Positions 18,428 through 25,566 of a DNA stretch of 64,000 bases are shown here, one piece after another. The notes under the pieces are model-generated. The model saw only the letters and a list, made by a program, of their open reading frames with translations, ran no database searches and was not told where the DNA came from. The position numbers and the translations under genes are program-made. The DNA is from Jatrophihabitans endophyticus. Its GTDB lineage: Bacteria > Actinomycetota > Actinomycetes > Mycobacteriales > Jatrophihabitantaceae. The DNA lies in the NCBI RefSeq assembly GCF_900129455.1, contig NZ_FQVU01000006.1, positions 124,001 to 188,000 on the forward strand, read 5' to 3'. Each line of letters starts with the position of its first letter. Positions within the stretch are counted from its first letter, which is position 1.

Positions 18428-19245
18428 TCGCCGTCGAGTTGTCCAAGCTGGCCCGGCGGCCGCGTACCTGGCTGACCCTCGTCCTGCTCAACGCGCTGCC
18501 CACGGTGGTCGCCGTCCTGCTCGCCGTCACCGACATCGCGCCCCGCCCGGGCGAGGGACCGGCGTTCCTGTCCGCGGTCGTGGCGAACGGGCAGCTGTTC
18601 GCGGTCGCCGCGCTGGCCATCGTGCTGCCGCTGTTCCTGCCGATCGCGGTGGCGGTCGTCGCCGGCGACTCGGTGGCGGGCGAGGCGCAGGCGGGGACCC
18701 TGCGCTACCTGATAGCCCGCCCGGCCGGACGTACCCGGCTGCTCGTCGCCAAGCTGGTGACGGTGCTGGCCTTCACCGTCGTCGCCGTGGTCCTTGTCGC
18801 GGGCGTCGGCTACGTGGTCGGGACGTTCGTGCTCGGCACGCATCCCGAGACGGCGGCGACGTCGTTGGTGACGGTCTCGGGCAGTGACCTGTCGGCGGGG
18901 CAGCTCGTCGTGCGCACTGCGCTGGCCATGGCCTTCGTGGCGCTGTCGATGCTGGGTGTTGCGGCCATGGCGTTGCTGTTGTCGACGTTCACCGACTCGC
19001 CGCTCGGCGCGACGCTGGGTGCGCTCGCGTTCCTGATCGGCTCGTCGCTGCTGCTCACCCTCGACGCCGCCCGGCCGCTGCAGCCCTACCTGCCGACGCG
19101 CTACTGGCTCTCGTTCGTCGACCTGTTCCGCGACCCCATCCTGTGGCGGGACGTCGAGCGTGGCGCGCTGCTGCAACTGGTCTACGTAGCGGTGTTCCTC
19201 GGTGTCGCGTGGGCCAACTTCGCGACGAAGGACATCACCAGCTGA
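18424..19245 (+). CDS. ABC-2 type permease
   Basis: The protein has 273 residues and six membrane segments. The VAGDSVAGEAQAGTLRYLIA stretch followed by RPAGRTRLLVAK is the typical ABC-2 permease signature after helix 2. It ends with WANFATKDITS, matching the common terminal motif of this group. It forms the membrane channel with the ATPase encoded upstream. GTG start with 4-bp overlap. It converges on the lipase gene 22 bp downstream. Confidence 0.92.
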   Translation: MIAVELSKLARRPRTWLTLVLLNALPTVVAVLLAVTDIAPRPGEGPAFLSAVVANGQLFAVAALAIVLPLFLPIAVAVVAGDSVAGEAQAGTLRYLIARPAGRTRLLVAKLVTVLAFTVVAVVLVAGVGYVVGTFVLGTHPETAATSLVTVSGSDLSAGQLVVRTALAMAFVALSMLGVAAMALLLSTFTDSPLGATLGALAFLIGSSLLLTLDAARPLQPYLPTRYWLSFVDLFRDPILWRDVERGALLQLVYVAVFLGVAWANFATKDITS

Positions 19246-19267
19246 CGCGTCGGTCCGCGCCCGGTCG

Positions 19268-20080
19268 TCAGCAGGCGACGGTGGCCGCCCGCGCCGGCGG
19301 TCCCGCGGCGAGCTCGCTCAGCACGATCGAGCCGACCCGGGGGTCGCTCGGCAGTCCCGCGTGCCGAACGGCGTCCCCCGGACACACGCTCTGGACCGTC
19401 AGGTTGACCGCGCCGGCCAACCGGGCCGACGAGGCGGGGACGACGACGTCGTCGTGCGTCGTCCACACCGAGACGAAGGTCGGCCCGGCCGGGGTCTCGT
19501 CGCCGGCGTTCAGGTCGGCGAGCAGCGTGCTGTCCGGGGCGAGCTGCCGGCAGGCGACCGGGCAGGCGCCGGGGAGGGTCGACCCGGCGAGCGCGGCGAT
19601 GTCGGTGCCGTGGTGTGGCGAGCCCAGCGTCAGCACGCGCCGGGCGGCGCGGTCGCCGCCGTGGTCGGCCACCCACAGCCGGGCGACGACGCCGCCGGCG
19701 GAGTAGCCGACGACGTCGACGGCGGCGCCGTCGTGGCGGGCCCGCACGGTGCTCACGGTCCGGCCGAGGGCGACCGCCTGGGCGTCGAGGTCGCCACGCC
19801 CGTCACCGGGCAGCGGGAACACCGAGACGTCGCGCCCACGCTCGCGCAGCGTGCGGGCCAGCACGTCGAGGCCGGTGGTGGACCCGCCGTACCCGGGGAC
19901 GAGGACGACCGGCCCGAGCCGGTCCTGGCCGACGGCGGCGGTGCCGGACTCGTCGTCGTGGTCGCCGTCGGCGGCGACCACGACCACGATCGCCGCGACC
20001 GCCCCCACCGCCGCGACCACCGCTGCGGTGAGCGCGGCGAGCACGACGCGGCGCCGGGCCGGGGCGAGGGACGACAGCAC
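19268..20080 (-). CDS. Secreted or membrane-anchored alpha/beta-hydrolase (lipase class 2-like)
   Basis: The protein has 270 residues. An N-terminal hydrophobic segment (about residues 10-37) acts as a signal anchor. The mature domain shows VVLVPGYGGSTTGLDVLA (oxyanion region), the nucleophile elbow GYSAGG (Ser), LGSPHHGTD, and a later Asp in HDDVVVPASS with a C-terminal His in RHAGLPSDP. This matches EstA/LipA-type lipases acting on extracellular acyl esters. The start is GTG at 20080. It lies 49 bp downstream of rmuC on the same strand. Confidence 0.87.
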   Translation of the reverse strand: MLSSLAPARRRVVLAALTAAVVAAVGAVAAIVVVVAADGDHDDESGTAAVGQDRLGPVVLVPGYGGSTTGLDVLARTLRERGRDVSVFPLPGDGRGDLDAQAVALGRTVSTVRARHDGAAVDVVGYSAGGVVARLWVADHGGDRAARRVLTLGSPHHGTDIAALAGSTLPGACPVACRQLAPDSTLLADLNAGDETPAGPTFVSVWTTHDDVVVPASSARLAGAVNLTVQSVCPGDAVRHAGLPSDPRVGSIVLSELAAGPPARAATVAC

Positions 20081-20129
20081 CGCACCATCGTGCCGTGCCG
20101 GCCGCCGACCGGGACCGGCCGGCGGGCGA

Positions 20130-21626
20130 TCAGGAGGTGGCGCGCTGCGCGTCCTGGGTGACCGGCAGCTCGTCCTGCCCGGCCGGGACGCGTGATGCCT
20201 TGGGTAGCGTCACCAGCCGCTGGCCCGCGATCTCCTCGGCCTGCACGGTGCGGGTGGTCTCGGTGACCTGGCGCGGGGCGATCAGCTCGTCGGTGGGCTC
20301 GACCACCTTGAGGTCGACCATGCGGCGCGCCGTGACGAAGACCCGGCTCTCCACCGAGGCGACGGCGTCGTTGTACGCGCCGACCGCACCGTTGAGCGAG
20401 CGGCCCAGCTTGTCGAAGTGCTTGCCCATCGTCGACAGCCGGCCGTACAGCTCGCGGCCGAGGCGGTGCACCTCGGCCGCGTTCGACGCCAGCGCCTCCT
20501 GCCGCCACGTGTAGGCGATGGTGCGCAGCAGGGCGACCAGGGTCGAGGGCGTCGCGAGCACCACGTTCTGGTCGAAGGCGCGTTCCTGCAGGGTCGGGTC
20601 CTCGCGCAGCGCGGCGTCGAGGAAGGCGTCGGCCGGCACGAAGCACACCACGAACTCCGGCGACGGCGTGACGTGCTGGTGGTAGCCCTTGGCCGCCAGC
20701 TGGTCGACGTGGGTGCGCAGGTGCCGGGCGTGTGCCTTGAAGCGGGCGGCGCGGGTGGCGTCGTCGCGGGCCTCCATGGCCTCGAGGTAGCCGCTGAACG
20801 CGACCTTCGAGTCGACGACGACGTTCTTGCCGCCCACCAGCTGCACCACCATGTCGGGGCGGAGCCGCCCGTCGTCGCCCTGCACGGTGTGCTGCTCGAC
20901 GAAGTCGATGTGCTCGGTCATCCCGGCGGCCTCGACGGTGCGGCGCAGCTGCATCTCGCCCCACGCGCCGCGCACCTGGGGCGCGCGCAGCGCCGTGACC
21001 AGTTGGTGCGTCTCGGTGCGCAGCTGCTCGTTGGTCTGGCGCATGGAGCCGATCTGTTCGAGCAGGCCGGCGTAGGAGCCCGCGCGGTCGCGCTCGACCG
21101 CGTTCAGCTGCTGCTCGACCTTGGCCAGCGAGTCGCGCAACGGCGTGACCAGCGCCTCGATGGCGATCTGTCGCTTGGCGAGCTCGCCGTCGGCACCCTC
21201 CTTCGCGGTCGCGAGGCGGGCCTCGGCGAGCTGGGCGAAGGCCTGGTTGTTGCGCTCGAGCGCCTGCCCGGCCAGTGAGTCGAAGGCCTCGCGGATGCGG
21301 GCCTCGGTGGAGACGTCGGCATCCGCCCGCTCACGGGCGGCCGCGCGTTCGGACTCCAGCACCGCGGTCAACCGCGCGACCTCGGTGCGGGCGGCGTGCG
21401 TCTCGCCCTGCGCCCGGGTCACCGCGTCGCGCCCGGCGGCCTCGGCCCGTGCGGCCGCGTCGCGTCCGGCGGCCTCGGCCTGGGCGGCCGCGTCGCGTCC
21501 GGCGGCCTCGGCCCGGGCGACGGCGGCGCGTCCGGCGGCCTCGGCCCGGTAGCGGCCGACGAGCATGCCCGCACCGAGCATCAGCGCGGCGATCACGACC
21601 ACGAGCAGCACCACGGCGACGTCCAT
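20130..21626 (-). CDS. rmuC: DNA recombination protein RmuC
   Basis: The protein has 498 residues. A single N-terminal membrane helix (VAVVLLVVVIAALMLGAGML) is followed by a long coiled coil to about residue 200 and the RmuC nuclease-fold domain: RGAWGEMQLRRTVEAAGM, LRPDMVVQL, VVVDSKVAFSGYLEAM, and FVPADAFLDAAL. The family limits inversions and rearrangements; the catalytic activity is inferred. The coiled coil begins with four 11-residue AEAAGRxxxxR repeats encoded by 33-bp repeats (about 21420-21555), fitting a hendecad coiled coil. The start is ATG at 21626; an in-frame GTG 18 bp upstream is an alternative. Confidence 0.92.
   Translation of the reverse strand: MDVAVVLLVVVIAALMLGAGMLVGRYRAEAAGRAAVARAEAAGRDAAAQAEAAGRDAAARAEAAGRDAVTRAQGETHAARTEVARLTAVLESERAAARERADADVSTEARIREAFDSLAGQALERNNQAFAQLAEARLATAKEGADGELAKRQIAIEALVTPLRDSLAKVEQQLNAVERDRAGSYAGLLEQIGSMRQTNEQLRTETHQLVTALRAPQVRGAWGEMQLRRTVEAAGMTEHIDFVEQHTVQGDDGRLRPDMVVQLVGGKNVVVDSKVAFSGYLEAMEARDDATRAARFKAHARHLRTHVDQLAAKGYHQHVTPSPEFVVCFVPADAFLDAALREDPTLQERAFDQNVVLATPSTLVALLRTIAYTWRQEALASNAAEVHRLGRELYGRLSTMGKHFDKLGRSLNGAVGAYNDAVASVESRVFVTARRMVDLKVVEPTDELIAPRQVTETTRTVQAEEIAGQRLVTLPKASRVPAGQDELPVTQDAQRATS
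21420..21555 (-). repeat. 33-bp tandem repeats inside rmuC
   Basis: About four units with conserved GCGGCCTCGGCC cores encode AEAAGR-D/A-xxxx in the coiled coil. Period 33 bp equals 11 residues. Confidence 0.8.
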
Positions 21627-21785
21627 GTGTTCGATGCTCACACCGGGGTCCGACAGTTTCGTGCTCCGACGCGCCGGGCCGGTGCCCCGGGCTCGTCCGC
21701 TGTCACGACTCCGCGTCGTGACCGACGTCGTCTCCGAGCGGTCGAGCACGCCCGCGCAGTCGGTTACTGCACGGGCTCCGCGGTG

Positions 21786-21971
21786 ATGCCGCCGGGCGGC
21801 GTCCGCACCCTCCGCTTCACCCTCCGCACCGCCGACCACTGGCAGGGGTGCCGCAGCGAGTATTGGGCGAGCCGCTCACTGCAGGTGCGGGTGGGGGCGT
21901 TCACACGGACCAAGGACGTCGACGTCAACCGGATGGTCATGGAGCTGCGGTCGGCGGGCCACGGCTGCTGA
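21786..21971 (+). CDS. Possible small ORF upstream of ychF
   Basis: ATG at 21786 gives 61 residues ending GHGC. The composition is less alanine-rich than neighbouring shadow frames (DHWQGCRSEYWASRSLQVRV, then FTRTKDVDVNRMVMELRSAG). I recognise no family and see no Shine-Dalgarno. It fills most of the rmuC-ychF gap and ends 25 bp before the ychF -10. It may be chance. Confidence 0.3.
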   Translation: MPPGGVRTLRFTLRTADHWQGCRSEYWASRSLQVRVGAFTRTKDVDVNRMVMELRSAGHGC

Positions 21972-21996
21972 CGGCAGTCGGACGTCGTCCGGGCCG

Positions 21997-22002
21997 TAGA
22001 CT
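21997..22002 (+). promoter_or_regulatory. -10 hexamer upstream of ychF
   Basis: TAGACT lies 8 nt before the GTG at 22011, with no Shine-Dalgarno. Probable leaderless mRNA. Confidence 0.6.
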
Positions 22003-22010
22003 CGCGCCAC

Positions 22011-23084
22011 GTGAGTCTCACCATCGGGATCGTCGGCCTGCCCAACGTCGGGAAGTCGACGCTGTTCAACGCCCTGACCAAGAACGACGTCCTGGCCGCG
22101 AACTACCCGTTCGCCACCATCGACCCGAACGTCGGCGTGGTCGGCGTGCCGGACCAGCGCCTCGACGTCCTGGCCACGCTCTTCGACTCGGCCAAGGTCG
22201 TGCCGGCCACGGTCAGCTTCGTCGACATCGCCGGCATCGTCCGCGGCGCCAGCACCGGCGAGGGTCTGGGCAACAAGTTCCTCGCCAACATCCGCGAGGC
22301 CGACGCCATCTGCCAGGTCATCCGCGCGTTCGGCGACCCCAACGTCGTCCACGTCGACGGCAAGGTCGATCCCGCCGCCGACATCGAGACCATCAACACC
22401 GAGCTGATCCTCGCCGACCTGCAGACGCTCGAGAACGCCACGCCGCGGCTGGAGAAGGACGCCCGGCTGCACAAGGACCGTGCGTCCGTCCTGGCGGCGG
22501 CGAAGGAAGCGATCGACATCCTGCAGACGGGCAAGACGCTCTACGCCGCCGGTGTCGACGTCGCGCCCCTGCGCGAACTCACCCTGATGACGACGAAGCC
22601 GTTCCTCTACGTGTTCAACGTCGACCCCGACGAGCTCGACAACCAACCGTTCACCGACGAGCTCCGCGCGCTCGTCGCGCCGGCCGAGGCGATCTTCCTC
22701 GACGCCAAGACCGAGGCCGAGCTGATCGAGCTCGACGCCGAGGAGGCCCTGGAGCTGCTGCAGTCGATGGGGCAGGCGGAGTCCGGCATCGACCAGCTCG
22801 CCCGCGTCGGCTTCGACACCCTCGGCCTGCAGACCTTCCTCACCGCCGGGCCCAAGGAGTCACGCGCTTGGACGATCAAGGCCGGCGCCACCGCACCGCA
22901 GGCCGCCGGCGTCATCCACACCGACTTCGAGCGCGGCTTCATCAAGGCCGAGGTCGTCTCCTACGACGAGCTGGTCGACGCGGGCTCGATGGCCGAGGCC
23001 AAGTCGCGCGGCAAGGTCCGCATCGAGGGCAAGGACTACGTCATGAGCGACGGCGACGTCGTCGAGTTCCGCTTCAACGTGTAG
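22011..23084 (+). CDS. ychF: Redox-regulated ATPase YchF (Obg family)
   Basis: The protein has 357 residues, slightly shorter than the 363 of E. coli. P-loop IGIVGLPNVGKSTLFNAL; G2/G3 in ATIDPNVGVV and VDIAGIVRGAS; YVFNVD in place of the usual NKxD, which is why the family prefers ATP. The coiled-coil insertion, then the C-terminal TGS domain with FLTAGPKESRAWTI and FERGFIKAEV. YchF binds ribosomes and affects stress response and translation. The gene follows the ispH/DUF6542 neighbourhood as in mycobacteria. The GTG start is supported by the -10 at 21997-22002. Confidence 0.97.
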   Translation: MSLTIGIVGLPNVGKSTLFNALTKNDVLAANYPFATIDPNVGVVGVPDQRLDVLATLFDSAKVVPATVSFVDIAGIVRGASTGEGLGNKFLANIREADAICQVIRAFGDPNVVHVDGKVDPAADIETINTELILADLQTLENATPRLEKDARLHKDRASVLAAAKEAIDILQTGKTLYAAGVDVAPLRELTLMTTKPFLYVFNVDPDELDNQPFTDELRALVAPAEAIFLDAKTEAELIELDAEEALELLQSMGQAESGIDQLARVGFDTLGLQTFLTAGPKESRAWTIKAGATAPQAAGVIHTDFERGFIKAEVVSYDELVDAGSMAEAKSRGKVRIEGKDYVMSDGDVVEFRFNV

Positions 23085-23229
23085 CGAGGGAACGCGTGGC
23101 CTGACGGCTCGACGGTGGCATCTCCCGGCCGTGACGGGCTGCGGCTCGTTGCGCCGCACCGGTACAGCGACGACTCGAGATACTTCCGGTTCGTGCCCTG
23201 TTGACGGCGGCGACCGGCGTCCAAGGCGC

Positions 23230-23235
23230 TAGAAT
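23230..23235 (+). promoter_or_regulatory. -10 hexamer of the toxin-antitoxin operon
   Basis: TAGAAT lies 7 nt before the ATG at 23243, with no Shine-Dalgarno. A leaderless start for the antitoxin is likely. Confidence 0.6.
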
Positions 23236-23242
23236 TCCGTAC

Positions 23243-23527
23243 ATGACGACCGTGCCGCTCGCCGAGGCTCGTGCCCAGCTCTCCAAGCTCGTGGAGGACG
23301 CGGTACGCACGCACGAACGAGTCGAGGTCACCCGGAACGGACGCAGGGCGGCGGTGATCATGAGTGCCGATGACTACGACTCGTTCATGGAGACTCTGGA
23401 CATACTCGGCGACGCCGAAGCGATGGCTGAGATCCGGCGGGCCGACGCGGACATCGCCGGCGGCAACGTGTCGACGTTGGACGAGGTAGAGGCGGAGATG
23501 CGGACCCTGGGGCGGCTGCCGGCGTGA
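23243..23527 (+). CDS. Phd/YefM-type antitoxin (RelB-like)
   Basis: The protein has 94 residues. The N-terminal half (TTVPLAEARAQLSKLVEDAV, then VEVTRNGRRAAVIMSADDYD) is a clear Phd/YefM DNA-binding domain that would bind the operon promoter; the acidic C-terminal half (MAEIRRADADIAGGNVSTLD) would wrap the toxin. The ATG at 23243 is chosen because it starts the conserved domain and has TAGAAT 7 nt upstream. The stop overlaps the toxin GTG by 4 bp, giving coupled expression and autoregulation typical of type II systems. It sits directly after ychF; in M. tuberculosis a different toxin pair (vapBC32) occupies this spot, from memory. Confidence 0.92.
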   Translation: MTTVPLAEARAQLSKLVEDAVRTHERVEVTRNGRRAAVIMSADDYDSFMETLDILGDAEAMAEIRRADADIAGGNVSTLDEVEAEMRTLGRLPA

Positions 23528-23787
23528 CCTATCGGGTCGAGCTGGCGCCGGCTGCTCGACGCGCGCTGACCCATACTCTGCCGGAGGCGGTTGCCGCTGC
23601 CTGCGCGAACTTTCTGCGCGACGTGCTCGCCCTCGATCCTCATCGCGTCGGCAAGCCGCTGCGCGATCACTTGGCCGGCCGGTACTCCGCGCGTCGGGGG
23701 GAGTTTTGGATCATCTACGAGATCTACGACGACATCGTCGTCGTTCGGATCATCTCCATCCGCCACCGGCGCGACGCCTATTCGTGA
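23524..23787 (+). CDS. RelE/ParE-family toxin
   Basis: The protein has 87 residues. The frame shows the small toxin fold: YRVELAPAARRALTHTLPE, VGKPLRDHLAGRYSARRGEF, then WIIYEIYDDIVVVRIISIRH and RRDAYS. The C-terminal RHRRDAY matches the RelE catalytic tail with His/Arg/Tyr, which favours ribosome-dependent mRNA cleavage over the gyrase poisoning of ParE. The GTG start overlaps the antitoxin stop by 4 bp. With the antitoxin it forms a complete, apparently intact type II module. Confidence 0.92.
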   Translation: MTYRVELAPAARRALTHTLPEAVAAACANFLRDVLALDPHRVGKPLRDHLAGRYSARRGEFWIIYEIYDDIVVVRIISIRHRRDAYS

Positions 23788-24145
23788 CGCGATCCGGCCG
23801 AGTCCCGCAGCAATGTCTGAGCGGCGAGCCGGCGCGGGACCGTCGGCGCGTGCCCGGCCCGACCGACGGTGACCGCTCCCGTCGGTGCGCGCGGAGCGCG
23901 ACCTCGTGATGCGTCAGACCGTGCCGTGGAACGAACTCCTGCGCGAGCGGGAGGACAGCCGATAGGCCACACTCAACGCCGAGGTTGATCCCTCGACGCC
24001 GCTTATGCGGTGCGGGCGGCCTGTGCGGTGCGGGCGGCAGACGCGCCCGGGGGTGCAGCTCGTGCGTGTCAGGTGTGACGGGGGGCGCAGCCGGCCGGCT
24101 GCCACGAGAAACGAGCTCTTCGACGGCGCGGAGGCATGACGACAG
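23788..24145 (+). other. Non-coding stretch after the toxin gene
   Basis: 358 bp without a convincing gene. A short frame ending at 23964 reads MRQTVPWNELLREREDSR and then stops; it could be the tail of a lost antitoxin or DNA-binding gene, but there is no upstream body. A 15-bp direct repeat, TGCGGTGCGGGCGGC, occurs at 24006-24020 and 24024-24038. Confidence 0.4.
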
Positions 24146-24670
24146 ATGGTGCGTTCCACCCTGGTACCGATACCGAACGACGTCACGATCGGTGATCTGG
24201 ATCGCGCGTTCGCGCGCCGTACCGTCCGCAACTCGGGTGTGGCGACGACACGCGTGGCCAAGCGGTCCAAGCCCGGCGGCCCCTACCGCGTGACCTTCGC
24301 CCATGCGAGCAGCTCGTACGGTGAGCTCGGCCGGGTGCTCCTTGCCCCGACCGCGGACGGGCGCAGCCTGATGGTCCGTTCCCGCGACAGCGCGGGCCGC
24401 ACCTACGACGGGATGCTGTACGGCCTCGGCGCGCTGTTCGTGTCGATCGGCGTCGCCATGGCCCCGCTGGACGACTGGCACCTGAAAGGGCCGTTGGTCT
24501 CGGTCGTCGCCGGCGTGCTGCTCGGCGTCTTCGCGCGCCTCATGACCAGCGTGAACCGATCAGGTGAGAACGAGGCGGCCGTACAGGCCGCGGCCCTCGC
24601 GTTCGACCTCGCTCGCCAGGCCCGCGGAGACGGCGTCGCGCCGGACGACACCCGGAGCCGGCCGCGCTGA
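24146..24670 (+). CDS. Orphan protein with two membrane segments
   Basis: The protein has 174 residues and I do not recognise a family. The N-terminal 90 residues are hydrophilic (TLVPIPNDVTIGDLDRAFAR; GPYRVTFAHASSSYGELGRV). Two hydrophobic segments follow around 92-108 (GMLYGLGALFVSIGVAM) and 115-132 (GPLVSVVAGVLLGVFARLM), then a charged tail. The topology suggests a small inner-membrane protein with both ends in the cytoplasm. It has no obvious partner; it sits between the toxin pair and the MarR/MFS divergon. No clear ribosome binding site. Confidence 0.65.
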   Translation: MVRSTLVPIPNDVTIGDLDRAFARRTVRNSGVATTRVAKRSKPGGPYRVTFAHASSSYGELGRVLLAPTADGRSLMVRSRDSAGRTYDGMLYGLGALFVSIGVAMAPLDDWHLKGPLVSVVAGVLLGVFARLMTSVNRSGENEAAVQAAALAFDLARQARGDGVAPDDTRSRPR

Positions 24671-24902
24671 CCCGCTCCTTCCGTCGTGCTGCGACGACGA
24701 CGCCGATCGCTTCGCGGCTGTTCGACGCCGCGCGACTCGAGGAGCAGCGGGCCGACGTACACGTCGGCCGGTACCGATCGGTCAGCTCGCACGGCCTCGG
24801 GATGGTCGACGCGAGGACGTCGATCGAACGAGCCGCGGCGATCGGCTGCTTGGTCCCGTCGATGTCGCGTAGCGGCCGGGCCCGGTGGCTCCACACGGAG
24901 GG

Positions 24903-25427
24903 TCAGCGCGGGCGGCGACGGTGATGGTGGTCGGTGTCCTGGCCGGCGAGCGCCTTCTCGAGCAGGCCGGCCAGCGTGGTGCGCTCGGCATCGGTGAGCG
25001 GCGCGAAGACGCCGGCCTCGTCGGACTCGACGTCGAGGACGGCGCGGCGGAAGAGCTCCCAGCCGTCCCGGGTGAGCGACACGACGGTGCGCGTGCGGTT
25101 CTCGGGGTCGGGGGAGCGCTCCACCAGCCCGCGCTCGACCATGCGGTCGAGCCGGTGCGTCATGGTGGACGCGGTCACGCCGGCGGCGTCGGCCAGCCGT
25201 GACGGGTGGGAGCCGCCGCGGCGTCCCTCCATCGCCAGGGCCTGCAGCACCGGCCATTCGGTACGCGAGATGTCGATGGCGTCGAAGCGCTCGCTGTAGA
25301 ACAGGTCGAGCCGGCGTTCGAGGCGCGACATGGCGGTGACGATGCGCTGCACGGTCTCGGCCGCGCCGGCGTCGGTGTAGACGCGCACGGCGCGTTCGTA
25401 CTCGGCCCACGGCGTGCGGCGCGTCAT
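24903..25427 (-). CDS. MarR-family transcriptional regulator
   Basis: The protein has 174 residues. A winged helix-turn-helix spans about 55-120: SRTEWPVLQALAMEGR, SRLADAAGVTASTMTHRLDR (recognition helix), LVERSPDPENRTRTVVSLT (wing). Flanking helices would form the dimer interface. It diverges from an MFS gene across 139 bp containing a perfect 14-bp palindrome, so it probably represses the transporter and itself and is released by a ligand. The ATG at 25427 is the only good start. Confidence 0.9.
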   Translation of the reverse strand: MTRRTPWAEYERAVRVYTDAGAAETVQRIVTAMSRLERRLDLFYSERFDAIDISRTEWPVLQALAMEGRRGGSHPSRLADAAGVTASTMTHRLDRMVERGLVERSPDPENRTRTVVSLTRDGWELFRRAVLDVESDEAGVFAPLTDAERTTLAGLLEKALAGQDTDHHHRRRPR

Positions 25428-25513
25428 GGTCGCACCCTACGGGGACGGGCTCCGGGGTGAACGGGATCACCGGCGACACGGCTCAGGAAGAAACCGTTCG
25501 CGTCGATCGTTAC

Positions 25514-25527
25514 CTTCGATATCGAAG
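25514..25527. promoter_or_regulatory. Palindromic operator in the MarR/MFS divergon
   Basis: CTTCGATATCGAAG is a perfect 14-bp palindrome. Two further TTCGAA palindromes follow at 25529-25534 and 25549-25554. The region is noticeably more AT-rich than its surroundings. It is the probable binding site of the adjacent MarR protein. Confidence 0.65.
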
Positions 25528-25566
25528 TTCGAAGTGAAACATTGAGATTCGAAGTTGGTCCCGATC

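Noticed and set aside
23910-23964. Short frame MRQTVPWNELLREREDSR as an antitoxin remnant
   Set aside because: Only 18 residues, no upstream homologous body or promoter; it could be chance.
24671-24902. Open frame on the plus strand between the orphan gene and marR
   Set aside because: It lacks a good start and domain and is rich in Arg/Ala as are shadow frames here; no feature is supported.
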